This document shows, in pieces, positions 1 to 6,443 of a stretch of DNA of 6,443 nt. Made by a program: the position numbers and the translations under genes. This stretch comes from Nitrospirota bacterium (GTDB lineage Bacteria > Nitrospirota > Thermodesulfovibrionia > UBA6902). Below the pieces are notes generated by a model. It was not told the DNA's origin, searched no databases, and saw only the letters and a program-made list of their open reading frames with translations. The stretch is taken from contig JAJRVB010000043.1 in NCBI GenBank assembly GCA_024277515.1, forward strand, positions 1-6,443, in the 5' to 3' direction. How positions within the stretch are numbered: the stretch's first letter is position 1; every line of letters starts with the position of its first letter.

Positions 1-97
1 ACTCGACATACCGGTCAAATTGATAGGAGTAGGCGAAGCGGTTGAGGACCTCCAGGATTTCGATCCCGAAGAATTTGTTGAGGCGCTTTTTGGATAA
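1..97 (+). CDS. ftsY: FtsY, signal recognition particle receptor GTPase (C-terminal end only)
   Basis: This is the last 31 codons (reading from base 2, TAA stop at 95-97) of a gene that begins before the window. The visible peptide contains IPVKLIGVGEAVEDL followed by DFDPEEFVEALFG and then stops. In SRP-type GTPases the IGVGE...DL..F stretch is the conserved end of the G domain. Ffh would continue into a methionine-rich M domain, whereas FtsY ends here, so FtsY is the better call. FtsY docks the ribosome-SRP complex at the inner membrane for co-translational membrane insertion. The GTP-binding motifs are outside the window. Its link to the efflux genes downstream is probably only positional: 160 bases and a repeat separate them. 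Confidence 0.87.
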   Translation, partial: LDIPVKLIGVGEAVEDLQDFDPEEFVEALFG

Positions 98-132
98 TAT
101 CAGATTGAATTATAAACTCATAAAAAGCATTT

Positions 133-229
133 GGCCACAGACAAGCGCAGATAAACACCGATAGAACAAAAACAGATAATTAGTAATTGATTGAAAAATT
201 GACGTTAATCCGTGCGAATCAGTGGCTGA
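133..229. repeat. Degenerate inverted repeat (CCACAGAC.../...GTGGCTGA type) between ftsY and the channel gene
   Basis: The left arm (about 133-162) starts GGCCACAGAC and runs to AACACCGAT. The right arm (about 207-227) reads AATCCGTGCGAATC followed by AGTGGC. The reverse complement of the left arm matches the right arm at its two ends (ATCGGTG against ATCCGTG, and GTGGC against GTGGC) and at ATC in the middle, but the right arm lacks about ten bases present in the left. Between the arms is an A/T-rich loop of about 44 bases. The word pattern (CCACAGA, CAGATAAACAC, ATCCGTG, GTGGCTGA) resembles non-coding palindromic elements found in many copies in some environmental bacterial genomes; that family link is from memory and was not searched. 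The right end runs up to the 5' edge of the channel gene. Confidence 0.65.
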
Positions 230-245
230 TACTCGTTTTCAGGAT

Positions 246-251
246 AAAAGG
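246..251 (+). promoter_or_regulatory. Ribosome binding site for the outer-membrane channel gene
   Basis: AAAAGG lies six bases before the ATG at 258. It decides between two in-frame starts: the GTG at 222 would add 12 residues ahead of the signal peptide, lies inside the upstream repeat, and has no purine-rich site in front of it. Confidence 0.7.
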
Positions 252-257
252 TTCATT

Positions 258-1640
258 ATGAAAAAGAAGATAATAATATTATTATTTGTTGCCTTGTCTT
301 TTTTCTTCTTTCGTGCATCACTCTTTGCTGCAGAATATTCTCTCGACGATCTTTACAGGATGGCGCTCGAAAGAAGTGATTCAATAAAGATAGCTGAAGA
401 GAATCTTTATATATCGGAACGGGAAAAGGACACGGCGGTTGCTGACCTCATTCCCACACTGTCCGCCTTTGGGCAGCATACACGGTACAGCAGTGAAAAA
501 CGTTCGTCAGGCTTTCTCCTCCAGCCGGAATACACGAATGAATGGGGACTGCGTCTGTATAATACTTACTCTCTGGGTGGGAAAGAATTTACCGCCCTTG
601 ATATTTCAGGACAGGGCATCAGGCAGCGCAGGCTGGATTTATACGCGGCACAGGAAAATTACCTCTGGAATGTGGCTGTACAATATTACGATGTACTCAG
701 GGTGAAACAGGAGATTGAAATAGCCGCTGCAAATGTCCGGCGCCTGACAACGGAAAGGGACGCGGCAAAGAAACGACTGGAGGTCGGAACAGCCATAAAA
801 ACCGCAGTGCTGCGCGCGGAGGCTGAACTTTCATCTGCAAAATCAGAGTCCATACGAGCTGAAAATGAGCTGAAAGTGGCAAAAAATATTCTCGCAAAAA
901 CCGTCCGCATCAGCGGGGAGTACAAGGTTAAAGAACCATGGACCGACATTGAGGCAACGATGCCGTATGATGGGGAGATTGACCTTACCCCGCTTACCGG
1001 CAATTGCAGGGGATCTGTACTGGAATGTCTGAAAGAGCTGGCCCTCTCCGAGAGGGCTGAAATAAAATCATCGACTATCGGGAGAGACATGAGCAAAAAC
1101 AGCATCAAGCTCGAAAAGAGCAGGTACTGGCCGGAGCTTTCGATTGAGGGGGTCTATTTCAGGGAAGAGAATGACCCTTCAGCAACATTTGCATTGAATG
1201 AAAGGATCTATGGCGGAGTAAGACTCGATTTTCCGCTCTTTGAAGGCGGACTGAAAAAAGCCAAAGTAGGCCAGGCAAAGTCCAGACTCAGGCAGGCGGA
1301 ATACAGCCTTTATGATTTAGAGCGGGACATAAGCGTTACAGTCGAAAATTCCTATATCATTGCTACTACAGCAGGGGCTCTGTTAAAGCCGAGACAGGCG
1401 GAAGTCGCATTTGCCCGTGAAAACTACAATCTTGTATCAAAGCAGTTTAAATACGGCCTTGCAGACAGTGTGGATGTAATGGACGCAAACACACGCCTCG
1501 TCACTTCTGAAAGAAATCTGCTCAGGGCGCGATATGTGTATGTGCTGGCAATTCTGCGCCTGAAAAGAGAAACCGGAACGCTTTTAAAATCAGTAGTCAG
1601 TAGTCAGCAGTCAGCGGTCAGCGGAGGGACAAGGGAGTAA
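258..1640 (+). CDS. TolC-family outer-membrane efflux channel (OEP)
   Basis: A 460-residue protein expected to form the trimeric outer-membrane exit duct of the pump encoded downstream. The start at 258 gives a typical signal peptide: lysines at 2-4, a hydrophobic stretch at about 5-18, and likely cleavage near residues 24-25 before EYSLDDLYRMALERS, the usual first helix of the mature family. Two OEP repeats can be followed. The first has the helical stretch at about 133-215 with RLEVGTAIKTAVLRAEAEL at 173-191. The second has strand RLDFPLFEGG at 322-331 and the matching QFKYGLADSVDVMDANTRL at 396-414, a strong family signature. Strand-like segments at about 65-77, 96-106 and 294-301 fit the barrel. 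Two cysteines (250 and 257) lie in the insert between the repeats and could form a disulfide, which is inference. The last 16 or so residues (SVVSSQQSAVSGGTRE) come from a 7-nt tandem repeat and are unlikely to be functional. No lipobox is seen. Length is usual for the family. Confidence 0.93.
   Translation: MKKKIIILLFVALSFFFFRASLFAAEYSLDDLYRMALERSDSIKIAEENLYISEREKDTAVADLIPTLSAFGQHTRYSSEKRSSGFLLQPEYTNEWGLRLYNTYSLGGKEFTALDISGQGIRQRRLDLYAAQENYLWNVAVQYYDVLRVKQEIEIAAANVRRLTTERDAAKKRLEVGTAIKTAVLRAEAELSSAKSESIRAENELKVAKNILAKTVRISGEYKVKEPWTDIEATMPYDGEIDLTPLTGNCRGSVLECLKELALSERAEIKSSTIGRDMSKNSIKLEKSRYWPELSIEGVYFREENDPSATFALNERIYGGVRLDFPLFEGGLKKAKVGQAKSRLRQAEYSLYDLERDISVTVENSYIIATTAGALLKPRQAEVAFARENYNLVSKQFKYGLADSVDVMDANTRLVTSERNLLRARYVYVLAILRLKRETGTLLKSVVSSQQSAVSGGTRE
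1591..1625. repeat. 7-nt tandem repeat, five units, inside the 3' end of the channel gene
   Basis: Five head-to-tail heptamers can be read: CAGTAGT, CAGTAGT, CAGCAGT, CAGCGGT, CAGCGGA. Divergence increases towards the 3' end, with one further base change per unit after the second. Because 7 is not a multiple of 3, each unit is read in a different frame, giving the serine/glutamine/valine-rich tail from about residue 445 to 456. The repeat resembles the AGTAGTC/CAGTAGT arrays scattered between genes in some bacterial genomes (from memory, not searched). Confidence 0.85.
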
Positions 1641-1685
1641 CTTCGCCGGTCCTGAGTCCAGAATGCCGGATATCGTTTTTTTTAA

Positions 1686-1692
1686 AAGGGAG
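1686..1692 (+). promoter_or_regulatory. Ribosome binding site for the adaptor gene
   Basis: AAGGGAG lies seven bases ahead of the ATG at 1700, a near-ideal Shine-Dalgarno site. It confirms the adaptor start and contrasts with the permease gene, which has none. Confidence 0.8.
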
Positions 1693-1699
1693 ACAATAT

Positions 1700-2773
1700 A
1701 TGTTCACTAAAATAAAAAGCCTTGCCGCTATTCTTCTATTCCTCTCCGTTCCGTCCGCTGTTTATGCCGGGAAAAACGATGCATCTCAATCTCAGGGCAT
1801 GCCGCCTGCCAAAGTCGTTGTAGCGAAAATCCTCACCGGGACGGTGGCCCCTGAAAATGAATTTATCGGGACCGCCTATTATCAGGAAAAATCGGGAGTC
1901 GCTTCCGAACTGGGCGGCAAGGTTGAACTCGTTAATTTTAAAGAAGGAGACAGGGTAAAAAAGGGCGATGTCCTTGTACAGCTCAATACCGATTTACTCG
2001 AGAAGAAGCTTCTTGCTGCTTACGCATCCTATGAAGAGGTTCTGGCAGCCCTTGAAGAGGCCCAAAAAAAATTTGAAAGGGCGGACAAGCTTTATAAAGA
2101 AGAGCTTATATCGGATGAGATTCATGACTCAAGCCGGTTCAGTGTAAAAAGTATCGAAAAGAAAGCCCTGTCCCTGAAGGCTGATGCTGATATTCTCAGT
2201 ATAGAACTTGAGAAAACAGCGATAAGGGCGCCTTATGACGGACTCGTAGTCAAAAAAAATACAGACCGGGGAGAGTGGCTCTCCTCCGGCTCGACAGCCA
2301 TGACAATCGCAAAGGACGACTACATGGTGCCTGTGGTATATGTCCCCGAACGGATCGTTCAGTTTATCAGGGCCGGTCAGCTTGTTGATGTAAAAGTCGG
2401 CAAACTTATTATGAAGGGAAAAGTCGTGGCGATTGTCCCGGCAGGAGACACGTCCACGAGAACATTTCCTGTAAAAATAGGCATACCGAATGATTCAGAG
2501 CTCATAGAGGGAATGGAAGTGAGGGTGACACTGCCGGCAGGCAAAAGACAGAAGGCCCTGACCGTCCCGAGGGACGCGGTCATAACGGCATACGGCAATA
2601 CCGTGGTGTACGCCGTAAATGATTCCAAAGCTGCAATGATCCCGGTAAAGATTATAGGCTATAACGGCATGACCGCAGGGATTCAGGGGCAGGGACTCGC
2701 AGAAGGCATGAATGTAGTCATAAAAGGCAATGAGCGTCTAAGGCCGGGACAGCCGGTGATGATACAAAAATGA
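1700..2773 (+). CDS. Periplasmic adaptor (membrane fusion protein) of RND efflux pump, HlyD/AcrA family
   Basis: A 357-residue periplasmic adaptor expected to bridge the RND permease and the outer-membrane channel. A signal peptide spans residues 1-23 (KIK, hydrophobic core 8-18, cleavage after VYA). There is no lipobox cysteine, so unlike AcrA it should not be lipid-anchored. Domains in order: first lipoyl half at about 66-98 (VELVNFKEGDRVKKGDVLVQL); a short alpha-hairpin at about 99-170, rich in Lys, Glu and Ala; second lipoyl half at about 172-204 (TAIRAPYDGLVVKKNTDRGE); beta-barrel at about 207-280, with the family hallmark TSTRTFPVKI at 251-260; and membrane-proximal domain at about 283-357, beginning ALTVPRDAVI. 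The hairpin is compact, as in many RND adaptors and unlike the long coiled coils of type I secretion HlyD proteins. The gene starts 59 bases after the channel gene, suggesting co-transcription. Its TGA stop coincides with the beginning of a palindromic repeat, so the last codon or two may come from the repeat. Confidence 0.93.
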   Translation: MFTKIKSLAAILLFLSVPSAVYAGKNDASQSQGMPPAKVVVAKILTGTVAPENEFIGTAYYQEKSGVASELGGKVELVNFKEGDRVKKGDVLVQLNTDLLEKKLLAAYASYEEVLAALEEAQKKFERADKLYKEELISDEIHDSSRFSVKSIEKKALSLKADADILSIELEKTAIRAPYDGLVVKKNTDRGEWLSSGSTAMTIAKDDYMVPVVYVPERIVQFIRAGQLVDVKVGKLIMKGKVVAIVPAGDTSTRTFPVKIGIPNDSELIEGMEVRVTLPAGKRQKALTVPRDAVITAYGNTVVYAVNDSKAAMIPVKIIGYNGMTAGIQGQGLAEGMNVVIKGNERLRPGQPVMIQK

Positions 2774-2876
2774 CAAATGCCAAAATCCAAATGCCAAGTC
2801 AAATCCTAACGACTAAATGTTAATAAATAGATGTAAATTGTTTGTCATTCATTTGGTATTTGAGCTTTGACATTTG
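2774..2876. repeat. Imperfect palindromic repeat between adaptor and permease genes
   Basis: The left arm 2774-2799 (CAAATGCCAAAATCCAAATG then CCAAGT) is the reverse complement of the right arm 2851-2876 (ATTTGGTATTTGAGC then TTTGACATTTG) at 20 of 26 positions by hand alignment. All six differences are transitions. The loop of about 51 bases is A/T-rich. The left arm also holds a direct repeat, CAAATGCCAA at 2774-2783 and 2788-2797. Elements built of CAAATGCCAA / TTTGACATTTG words are common as dispersed non-coding repeats in some environmental genomes (from memory, not searched). The element fills nearly all of the 117-base spacer and ends 14 bases before the permease ATG. As RNA it could fold into a long imperfect hairpin next to that start. 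There is no T-run after it, so it does not look like an intrinsic terminator. Confidence 0.8.
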
Positions 2877-2890
2877 ACCTTATTAATTAA

Positions 2891-5800
2891 ATGGATATAG
2901 TTCAATTCTCCATAAAGAAGCCGGTTACAATCATCGTCGGGGTCATCCTCATTGTGCTCTTCGGTATGATAGGCCTGTTCCAGATGCCGTACCAGCTCAG
3001 TCCCGATGTTACCGTGCCCGAGATCGAGGTAAAGACGATCTGGCCCGGCGCTACCCCGTATGAAATAGAACGCGATATAATCGAAGAGCAGGAAAAGGCC
3101 CTTAAAGGCATCCCCGGACTTACAGCGATGGAGAGCGCGTCTCTAAATGATCAGGGCTCTGTGACGCTCCGGTTCGCAATCGGGACAGATGTGGATGAGG
3201 CCCTGCTCAGGGTCTCAAATAAGCTCAATGAAGTACCCTCTTACCCGGAAAATGTTGAAAAACCCGTTATTAATGCGACCGGGGCGGCAACATCACCGGT
3301 CATCTGGATCATCATGAAGTCTGACGAAGACAACCCGAATCCTGTCGGCACATACAAGACCTTTTTTGAAAATGAGGTGAGGCAGTACCTGGAACGTGTT
3401 GAAGGAGTTGCCGATCTTTTTATCGGCGGGGGGAGGGAGCGTCAGATGCATGTCATTGTAGACCCGCAGAAGCTTGTCTCGCACAGTATCACAGCCGCGG
3501 CTTTTATCAATGTCCTCAGGGCTGAAAATATTGATGTGTCAGCGGGCACAATGGGGGTGGGAAGAAGGAACTACCGCATACGCACCATCGCGCAGTTCAA
3601 CTCCCCGGAAGATATAGAAAACATCATTATCAGATCTGACGGTGCCAGACGTGTCAAGGTCTCGGACGTGGCGAGTGTCAGGTACGGATATCAGAAAAAC
3701 ACCGTTGCCATGATTCACAATTCAAAAGACGGCATTGCCATAGGCGTAAAGCCTGAGCCGGGGACCAACATCCTTGATATGACCGGAAGGACCGAGAAGG
3801 TCGTGGAATGGCTGAACAGGGAAAAAATGAAACCGCGCGGGATATATCTTGACTGGGTATATGATCAGAGGCCCTATATACAGGGGGCCATTGATCTCGT
3901 AAAGCGGAATATCATGATCGGCGGCATCCTGGCCGTGGTTGTGCTTCTGCTGTTTCTCAGGAGCCTGTCCTCGACAATAGTAGTTGCAACGGCAATCCCT
4001 ATAAGTGTAATCGGCACCTTCATTGTCATGAATGCGTTAGGCCGGAACCTGAATGTGGTAAGCCTTGCCGGCATCGCCTTTGCAGTAGGCATGCTTGTTG
4101 ACAATGCCATTGTGGTGCTCGAAAACATCGACCGCCACAGGAGCATGGGGAAAACCCCGTATCAGGCGGCCTATGACGGGGCCCGTGAAGTCTGGGGGGC
4201 GGTCCTTGCTTCGACGCTCACAACAGTGGCGGTTTTTCTCCCTGTCGTATTTGTTGACGAAGAGGCCGGGCAGCTCTTCAGGGACATCGCGATTGCTGTG
4301 AGCTGCGCCGTGATCCTGAGCCTTTTCGTATCAGTCTCGGTCATTCCCATGCTATCGGAAAAACTCTACAGCACAATAGGAAGGAAAAAGAAAAGCAGAG
4401 AGGGTTCCACCCTTAGTTCTCTCGGAAACAACGTCATTGACCTTGTTATGAAAATGGTCCATATGGCCATACGGAACACCGCTGCAAGGATCTCAACTAT
4501 CGTCATCCTCACTCTGCTTTCGGTACTCTCTGCATGGATGCTGCTGCCTAAAATGGAGTATCTTCCCCAGGGCAACAGGAACCTTGTCATCAGCCTGCTG
4601 ATACCTCCTCCCGGTCTCTCTTACGAGGAAAACAGGGAGATAGGGGAACAGTTTTTCAATGCCACAAAAGAATATATCGGGAAGGACCATAACGGACTGC
4701 CTGCGATCCAGAACATGTTCTATGTTGCCTCCGGCAGATTTAACCTGGCAGGCGCCACGAGCATGCGAGTACAGCGCGCCGGAGAACTGATACCGCTCTT
4801 CATGAAAACCATAAACTCCATCCCCGGGATGTTCGGCGTCAGCATGCAGGCAGGGATTTTCCAGACGAGACTGGGAAGGGGCAGGACTGTCGAAGTTGAT
4901 GTAACCGGGAATGATGTGAACCAGCTCGTTGCAGCCACAGGGGCCATGTTCGGGATAATAAAAAAAGAGATCCCCGGCGCTCAGATACGTCCGGTGCCGT
5001 CACTCGAACTGATGTATCCGGAAGTAAGACTCATTCCTAAGAGAGACCGCCTGAAGGCATCCGGAATGGACGCTGCGGATTTCGGGATGACCATGGATGT
5101 GCTTATGGACGGCAGAAAGATTGGGGAGTTCAAGGAAGAGGGAAAGAAAAAAATCGACCTTATAGTAAAGGCTTCAGAATCCGACATCTCTACTCCGGAA
5201 GAACTCTACAGTTCCATGATCGCGACCCCGCAGGGCAGGACAGTCCCTGTTTCCTCACTTTCAACACTCGTCAGGACAGCAGGAATAACGGAAATACGCC
5301 ACCTGGAACGGAAAAGGACATTTACACTTCAGGTCACACCCCCATTCGATGTCCCGCTCGAAGAGGCGATGGATATTATAAACAGCAAGGTGATTCCCGC
5401 AATTCATTCCATGGGAATGATCAGTCAGGGCATTGATATTTCAATGAGCGGCGTGGCTGACAAGCTCAGGGAAACAAGACAGGTCCTCCAGTGGAACTTC
5501 TTACTGGCAGCAGTCATCTCCTACCTGCTTATGTCGGCCCTTTTCGGGAATTTTATCTACCCAATGATTATCATGTTTACCGTGCCGCTGGCAGGAGCAG
5601 GGGGATTAATGGGACTCAGATTAGTGGATTCACTCATCGCGCCCTCTCCCCTCGATATCCTCACCATGCTCGGGTTTATCATATTAATCGGTGTCGTCGT
5701 CAATAATGCAATACTGATCGTGCATCAGGCGCTCAATAATATCCGTAATCACAAAATGGATTATACCGAGGCGATCCTTGAGTCGACCCGTTCAAGATTA

Positions 5801-5998
5801 CGGCCTATATACATGAGCGCTACAACGAGCATCTTCGGCATGCTCCCGCTCGTGCTTGCGCCGGGACCGGGTTCGGAGCTCTACCGGGGCCTCGGCAGTG
5901 TCATCCTCGGAGGACTCGCCATGTCTACTGTCTTTACGGTCTTTGTGATCCCGTCTCTGCTGATGTTTTTCATCAGGATGGAAAAAAGGCAGGAATAG
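2891..5998 (+). CDS. RND-family inner-membrane efflux permease (AcrB/SwrC-like, HAE type)
   Basis: A 1035-residue, full-length RND pump that uses proton-motive force to move substrates into the adaptor/TolC duct. Visible topology: TM1 about 11-31, first periplasmic region 32-338, TM2-TM6 at about 341-357, 362-383, 388-410, 435-454 and 467-488, TM7 534-552, second periplasmic region to about 867, TM8-TM12 at about 869-886, 890-912, 921-946, 973-990 and 1003-1028. Family signatures include FSIKKPVT at 6-13, IWPGATPYEIE at 50-60, GMLVDNAIVVLENIDRH at 400-416, and EYLPQGNRN at 556-564. By hand alignment to the AcrB proton relay, Asp407 is kept (Asp404), Asp408 is Asn405, Lys940 is Asn938, Arg971 is Arg969 and Thr978 is Ser976. 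It lacks the VDAAIVMIEN-type TM4 of heavy-metal exporters, so an organic-compound (HAE-like) pump is favoured; the substrate is unknown. The start is fixed: TAA at 2888-2890 is the in-frame codon just before ATG, and residues 1-13 match the family N-terminus. No Shine-Dalgarno site is visible upstream. Confidence 0.95.
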   Translation: MDIVQFSIKKPVTIIVGVILIVLFGMIGLFQMPYQLSPDVTVPEIEVKTIWPGATPYEIERDIIEEQEKALKGIPGLTAMESASLNDQGSVTLRFAIGTDVDEALLRVSNKLNEVPSYPENVEKPVINATGAATSPVIWIIMKSDEDNPNPVGTYKTFFENEVRQYLERVEGVADLFIGGGRERQMHVIVDPQKLVSHSITAAAFINVLRAENIDVSAGTMGVGRRNYRIRTIAQFNSPEDIENIIIRSDGARRVKVSDVASVRYGYQKNTVAMIHNSKDGIAIGVKPEPGTNILDMTGRTEKVVEWLNREKMKPRGIYLDWVYDQRPYIQGAIDLVKRNIMIGGILAVVVLLLFLRSLSSTIVVATAIPISVIGTFIVMNALGRNLNVVSLAGIAFAVGMLVDNAIVVLENIDRHRSMGKTPYQAAYDGAREVWGAVLASTLTTVAVFLPVVFVDEEAGQLFRDIAIAVSCAVILSLFVSVSVIPMLSEKLYSTIGRKKKSREGSTLSSLGNNVIDLVMKMVHMAIRNTAARISTIVILTLLSVLSAWMLLPKMEYLPQGNRNLVISLLIPPPGLSYEENREIGEQFFNATKEYIGKDHNGLPAIQNMFYVASGRFNLAGATSMRVQRAGELIPLFMKTINSIPGMFGVSMQAGIFQTRLGRGRTVEVDVTGNDVNQLVAATGAMFGIIKKEIPGAQIRPVPSLELMYPEVRLIPKRDRLKASGMDAADFGMTMDVLMDGRKIGEFKEEGKKKIDLIVKASESDISTPEELYSSMIATPQGRTVPVSSLSTLVRTAGITEIRHLERKRTFTLQVTPPFDVPLEEAMDIINSKVIPAIHSMGMISQGIDISMSGVADKLRETRQVLQWNFLLAAVISYLLMSALFGNFIYPMIIMFTVPLAGAGGLMGLRLVDSLIAPSPLDILTMLGFIILIGVVVNNAILIVHQALNNIRNHKMDYTEAILESTRSRLRPIYMSATTSIFGMLPLVLAPGPGSELYRGLGSVILGGLAMSTVFTVFVIPSLLMFFIRMEKRQE

Positions 5999-6041
5999 CG
6001 GCAGGCGCAAATCCATGACCGGTCTGTGTCATAATAACTGA

Positions 6042-6443
6042 ATGCTTATCTTTTTCTTTCTCGTCATATCATACACCGCGGCAAATCTTTATTTTTATTT
6101 TAAAGTCATCTCCTTCGCAAATGCGGGGACACTCTTTAACATCCTCATCAGCGCGGTTGTTTTATTCCTTATCCTGTCTCCTGTGCTTATCCCCATTTAC
6201 AGCCACAGGGGATCGGAACGCAGCCTTCAGGTATTCTCCTATACAGGGTATCTGTGGGTGGCTTTTCTTGTGCCTTTTTTCCCTCTCGGTATTATTCTCG
6301 ATACATACAATGTTTTTGTGCAATACAGCTCAAACATCATGAATAGCGGAGCCGGTCTCATTATAATGAAGCCTGAAACGGTATTTCTTGTCCCACTCTT
6401 CACCGCTTTTTTCATAGTAGTCTACGGTTATTTTGAAGCTCAA
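6042..6443 (+). CDS. Multi-pass membrane protein, probably the N-terminal membrane domain of a metallophosphoesterase (partial, cut by window end)
   Basis: An open frame runs from ATG 6042 through 134 codons to the window edge without a stop. The peptide is strongly hydrophobic, with four likely membrane helices at about 2-23, 29-52, 66-87 and 110-131, joined by short polar loops such as YSHRGSERS at about 53-61. It ends in YGYFEAQ. That arrangement, four helices then a YGYFEA-type exit, resembles the N-terminal membrane part of a family of about 370-residue bacterial membrane metallophosphoesterases (YkuE/YaeI-like catalytic domain). The catalytic motifs (DxH, GDxxD, GNH[DE]) would lie beyond the window, so this name is inference from memory. 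The start is bounded by an in-frame TGA at 6039-6041 directly before the ATG. No clear Shine-Dalgarno site is seen. It lies 43 bases after the permease stop, with no terminator between them, so it may be transcribed with the pump genes. Confidence 0.6.
   Translation, partial: MLIFFFLVISYTAANLYFYFKVISFANAGTLFNILISAVVLFLILSPVLIPIYSHRGSERSLQVFSYTGYLWVAFLVPFFPLGIILDTYNVFVQYSSNIMNSGAGLIIMKPETVFLVPLFTAFFIVVYGYFEAQ

Noticed and set aside
105..233. Sigma-70-like promoter elements before the channel gene (for example TTGACG at 199-204, GATACT at 228-233)
   Set aside because: Spacing between candidate -35 and -10 boxes is wrong (23 bases), and A/T-rich spacer DNA gives such words by chance. No promoter could be supported.
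686..1108. A 140-codon open frame on the minus strand inside the channel gene, and other antisense frames across the window
   Set aside because: These overlap clearly coding genes of known families, and their translations are Ser/Arg-rich without recognisable motifs. They are shadow frames.
1645..1683. Possible terminator between channel and adaptor genes (CCGG...CCGG followed by eight T)
   Set aside because: The stem is only about four or five pairs around a 15-base loop, six bases separate it from the T-run, and it would cut the operon just ahead of a good ribosome binding site.
133..2876. The repeats as CRISPR or insertion-sequence ends
   Set aside because: There are no regularly spaced identical repeats with spacers, no transposase frame, and the three repeats do not resemble each other.
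6015..6041. Nine-codon leader-like frame ending in TGA just before the ATG at 6042
   Set aside because: Too short, without a ribosome binding site or a telling peptide. It serves only to show that the downstream gene cannot start earlier in frame. The GACCGGTC palindrome in it (6017-6024) is a short chance match.

Overview
The window reads as chromosomal DNA from a Gram-negative (diderm) bacterium. All genes lie on the + strand, in this order: the 3' tail of ftsY, a complete three-gene RND-type efflux cluster (outer-membrane channel, periplasmic adaptor, inner-membrane pump), and the start of a gene for a multi-pass membrane protein cut by the window edge. The style of the proteins and the kinds of interspersed repeats resemble Nitrospirota or deltaproteobacterial-type genomes. 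That placement is a guess from general familiarity, not a computed assignment.

Layout: 1-97 is the C-terminus of FtsY. 98-257 is a spacer holding a decayed inverted repeat. 258-1640 encodes a TolC/OEP-family channel whose last codons are built from a 7-nt tandem repeat. 1641-1699 is a short spacer with a good ribosome binding site. 1700-2773 encodes the HlyD/AcrA-like adaptor. 2774-2890 is a spacer almost filled by a second, different imperfect palindrome. 2891-5998 encodes the 1035-residue RND permease. 6042-6443 is the N-terminal 134 residues of a four-helix membrane protein, probably the membrane domain of a metallophosphoesterase.

Together the three central genes should make a tripartite pump spanning both membranes: the RND trimer takes substrate from the periplasm or inner membrane using proton-motive force, the adaptor bridges, and the TolC-like protein gives the exit duct. 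No regulator or substrate-marking gene is in view, so the substrate cannot be told. The permease keeps only part of the AcrB proton-relay residue set.

No clear new biological system is visible. The most unusual structure is at the gene borders: three unrelated small repeats sit at three successive gene junctions, directly touching coding ends, and the RND gene begins just after one of them without a recognisable Shine-Dalgarno sequence. No RNA gene, CRISPR array, insertion sequence or convincing terminator was seen.
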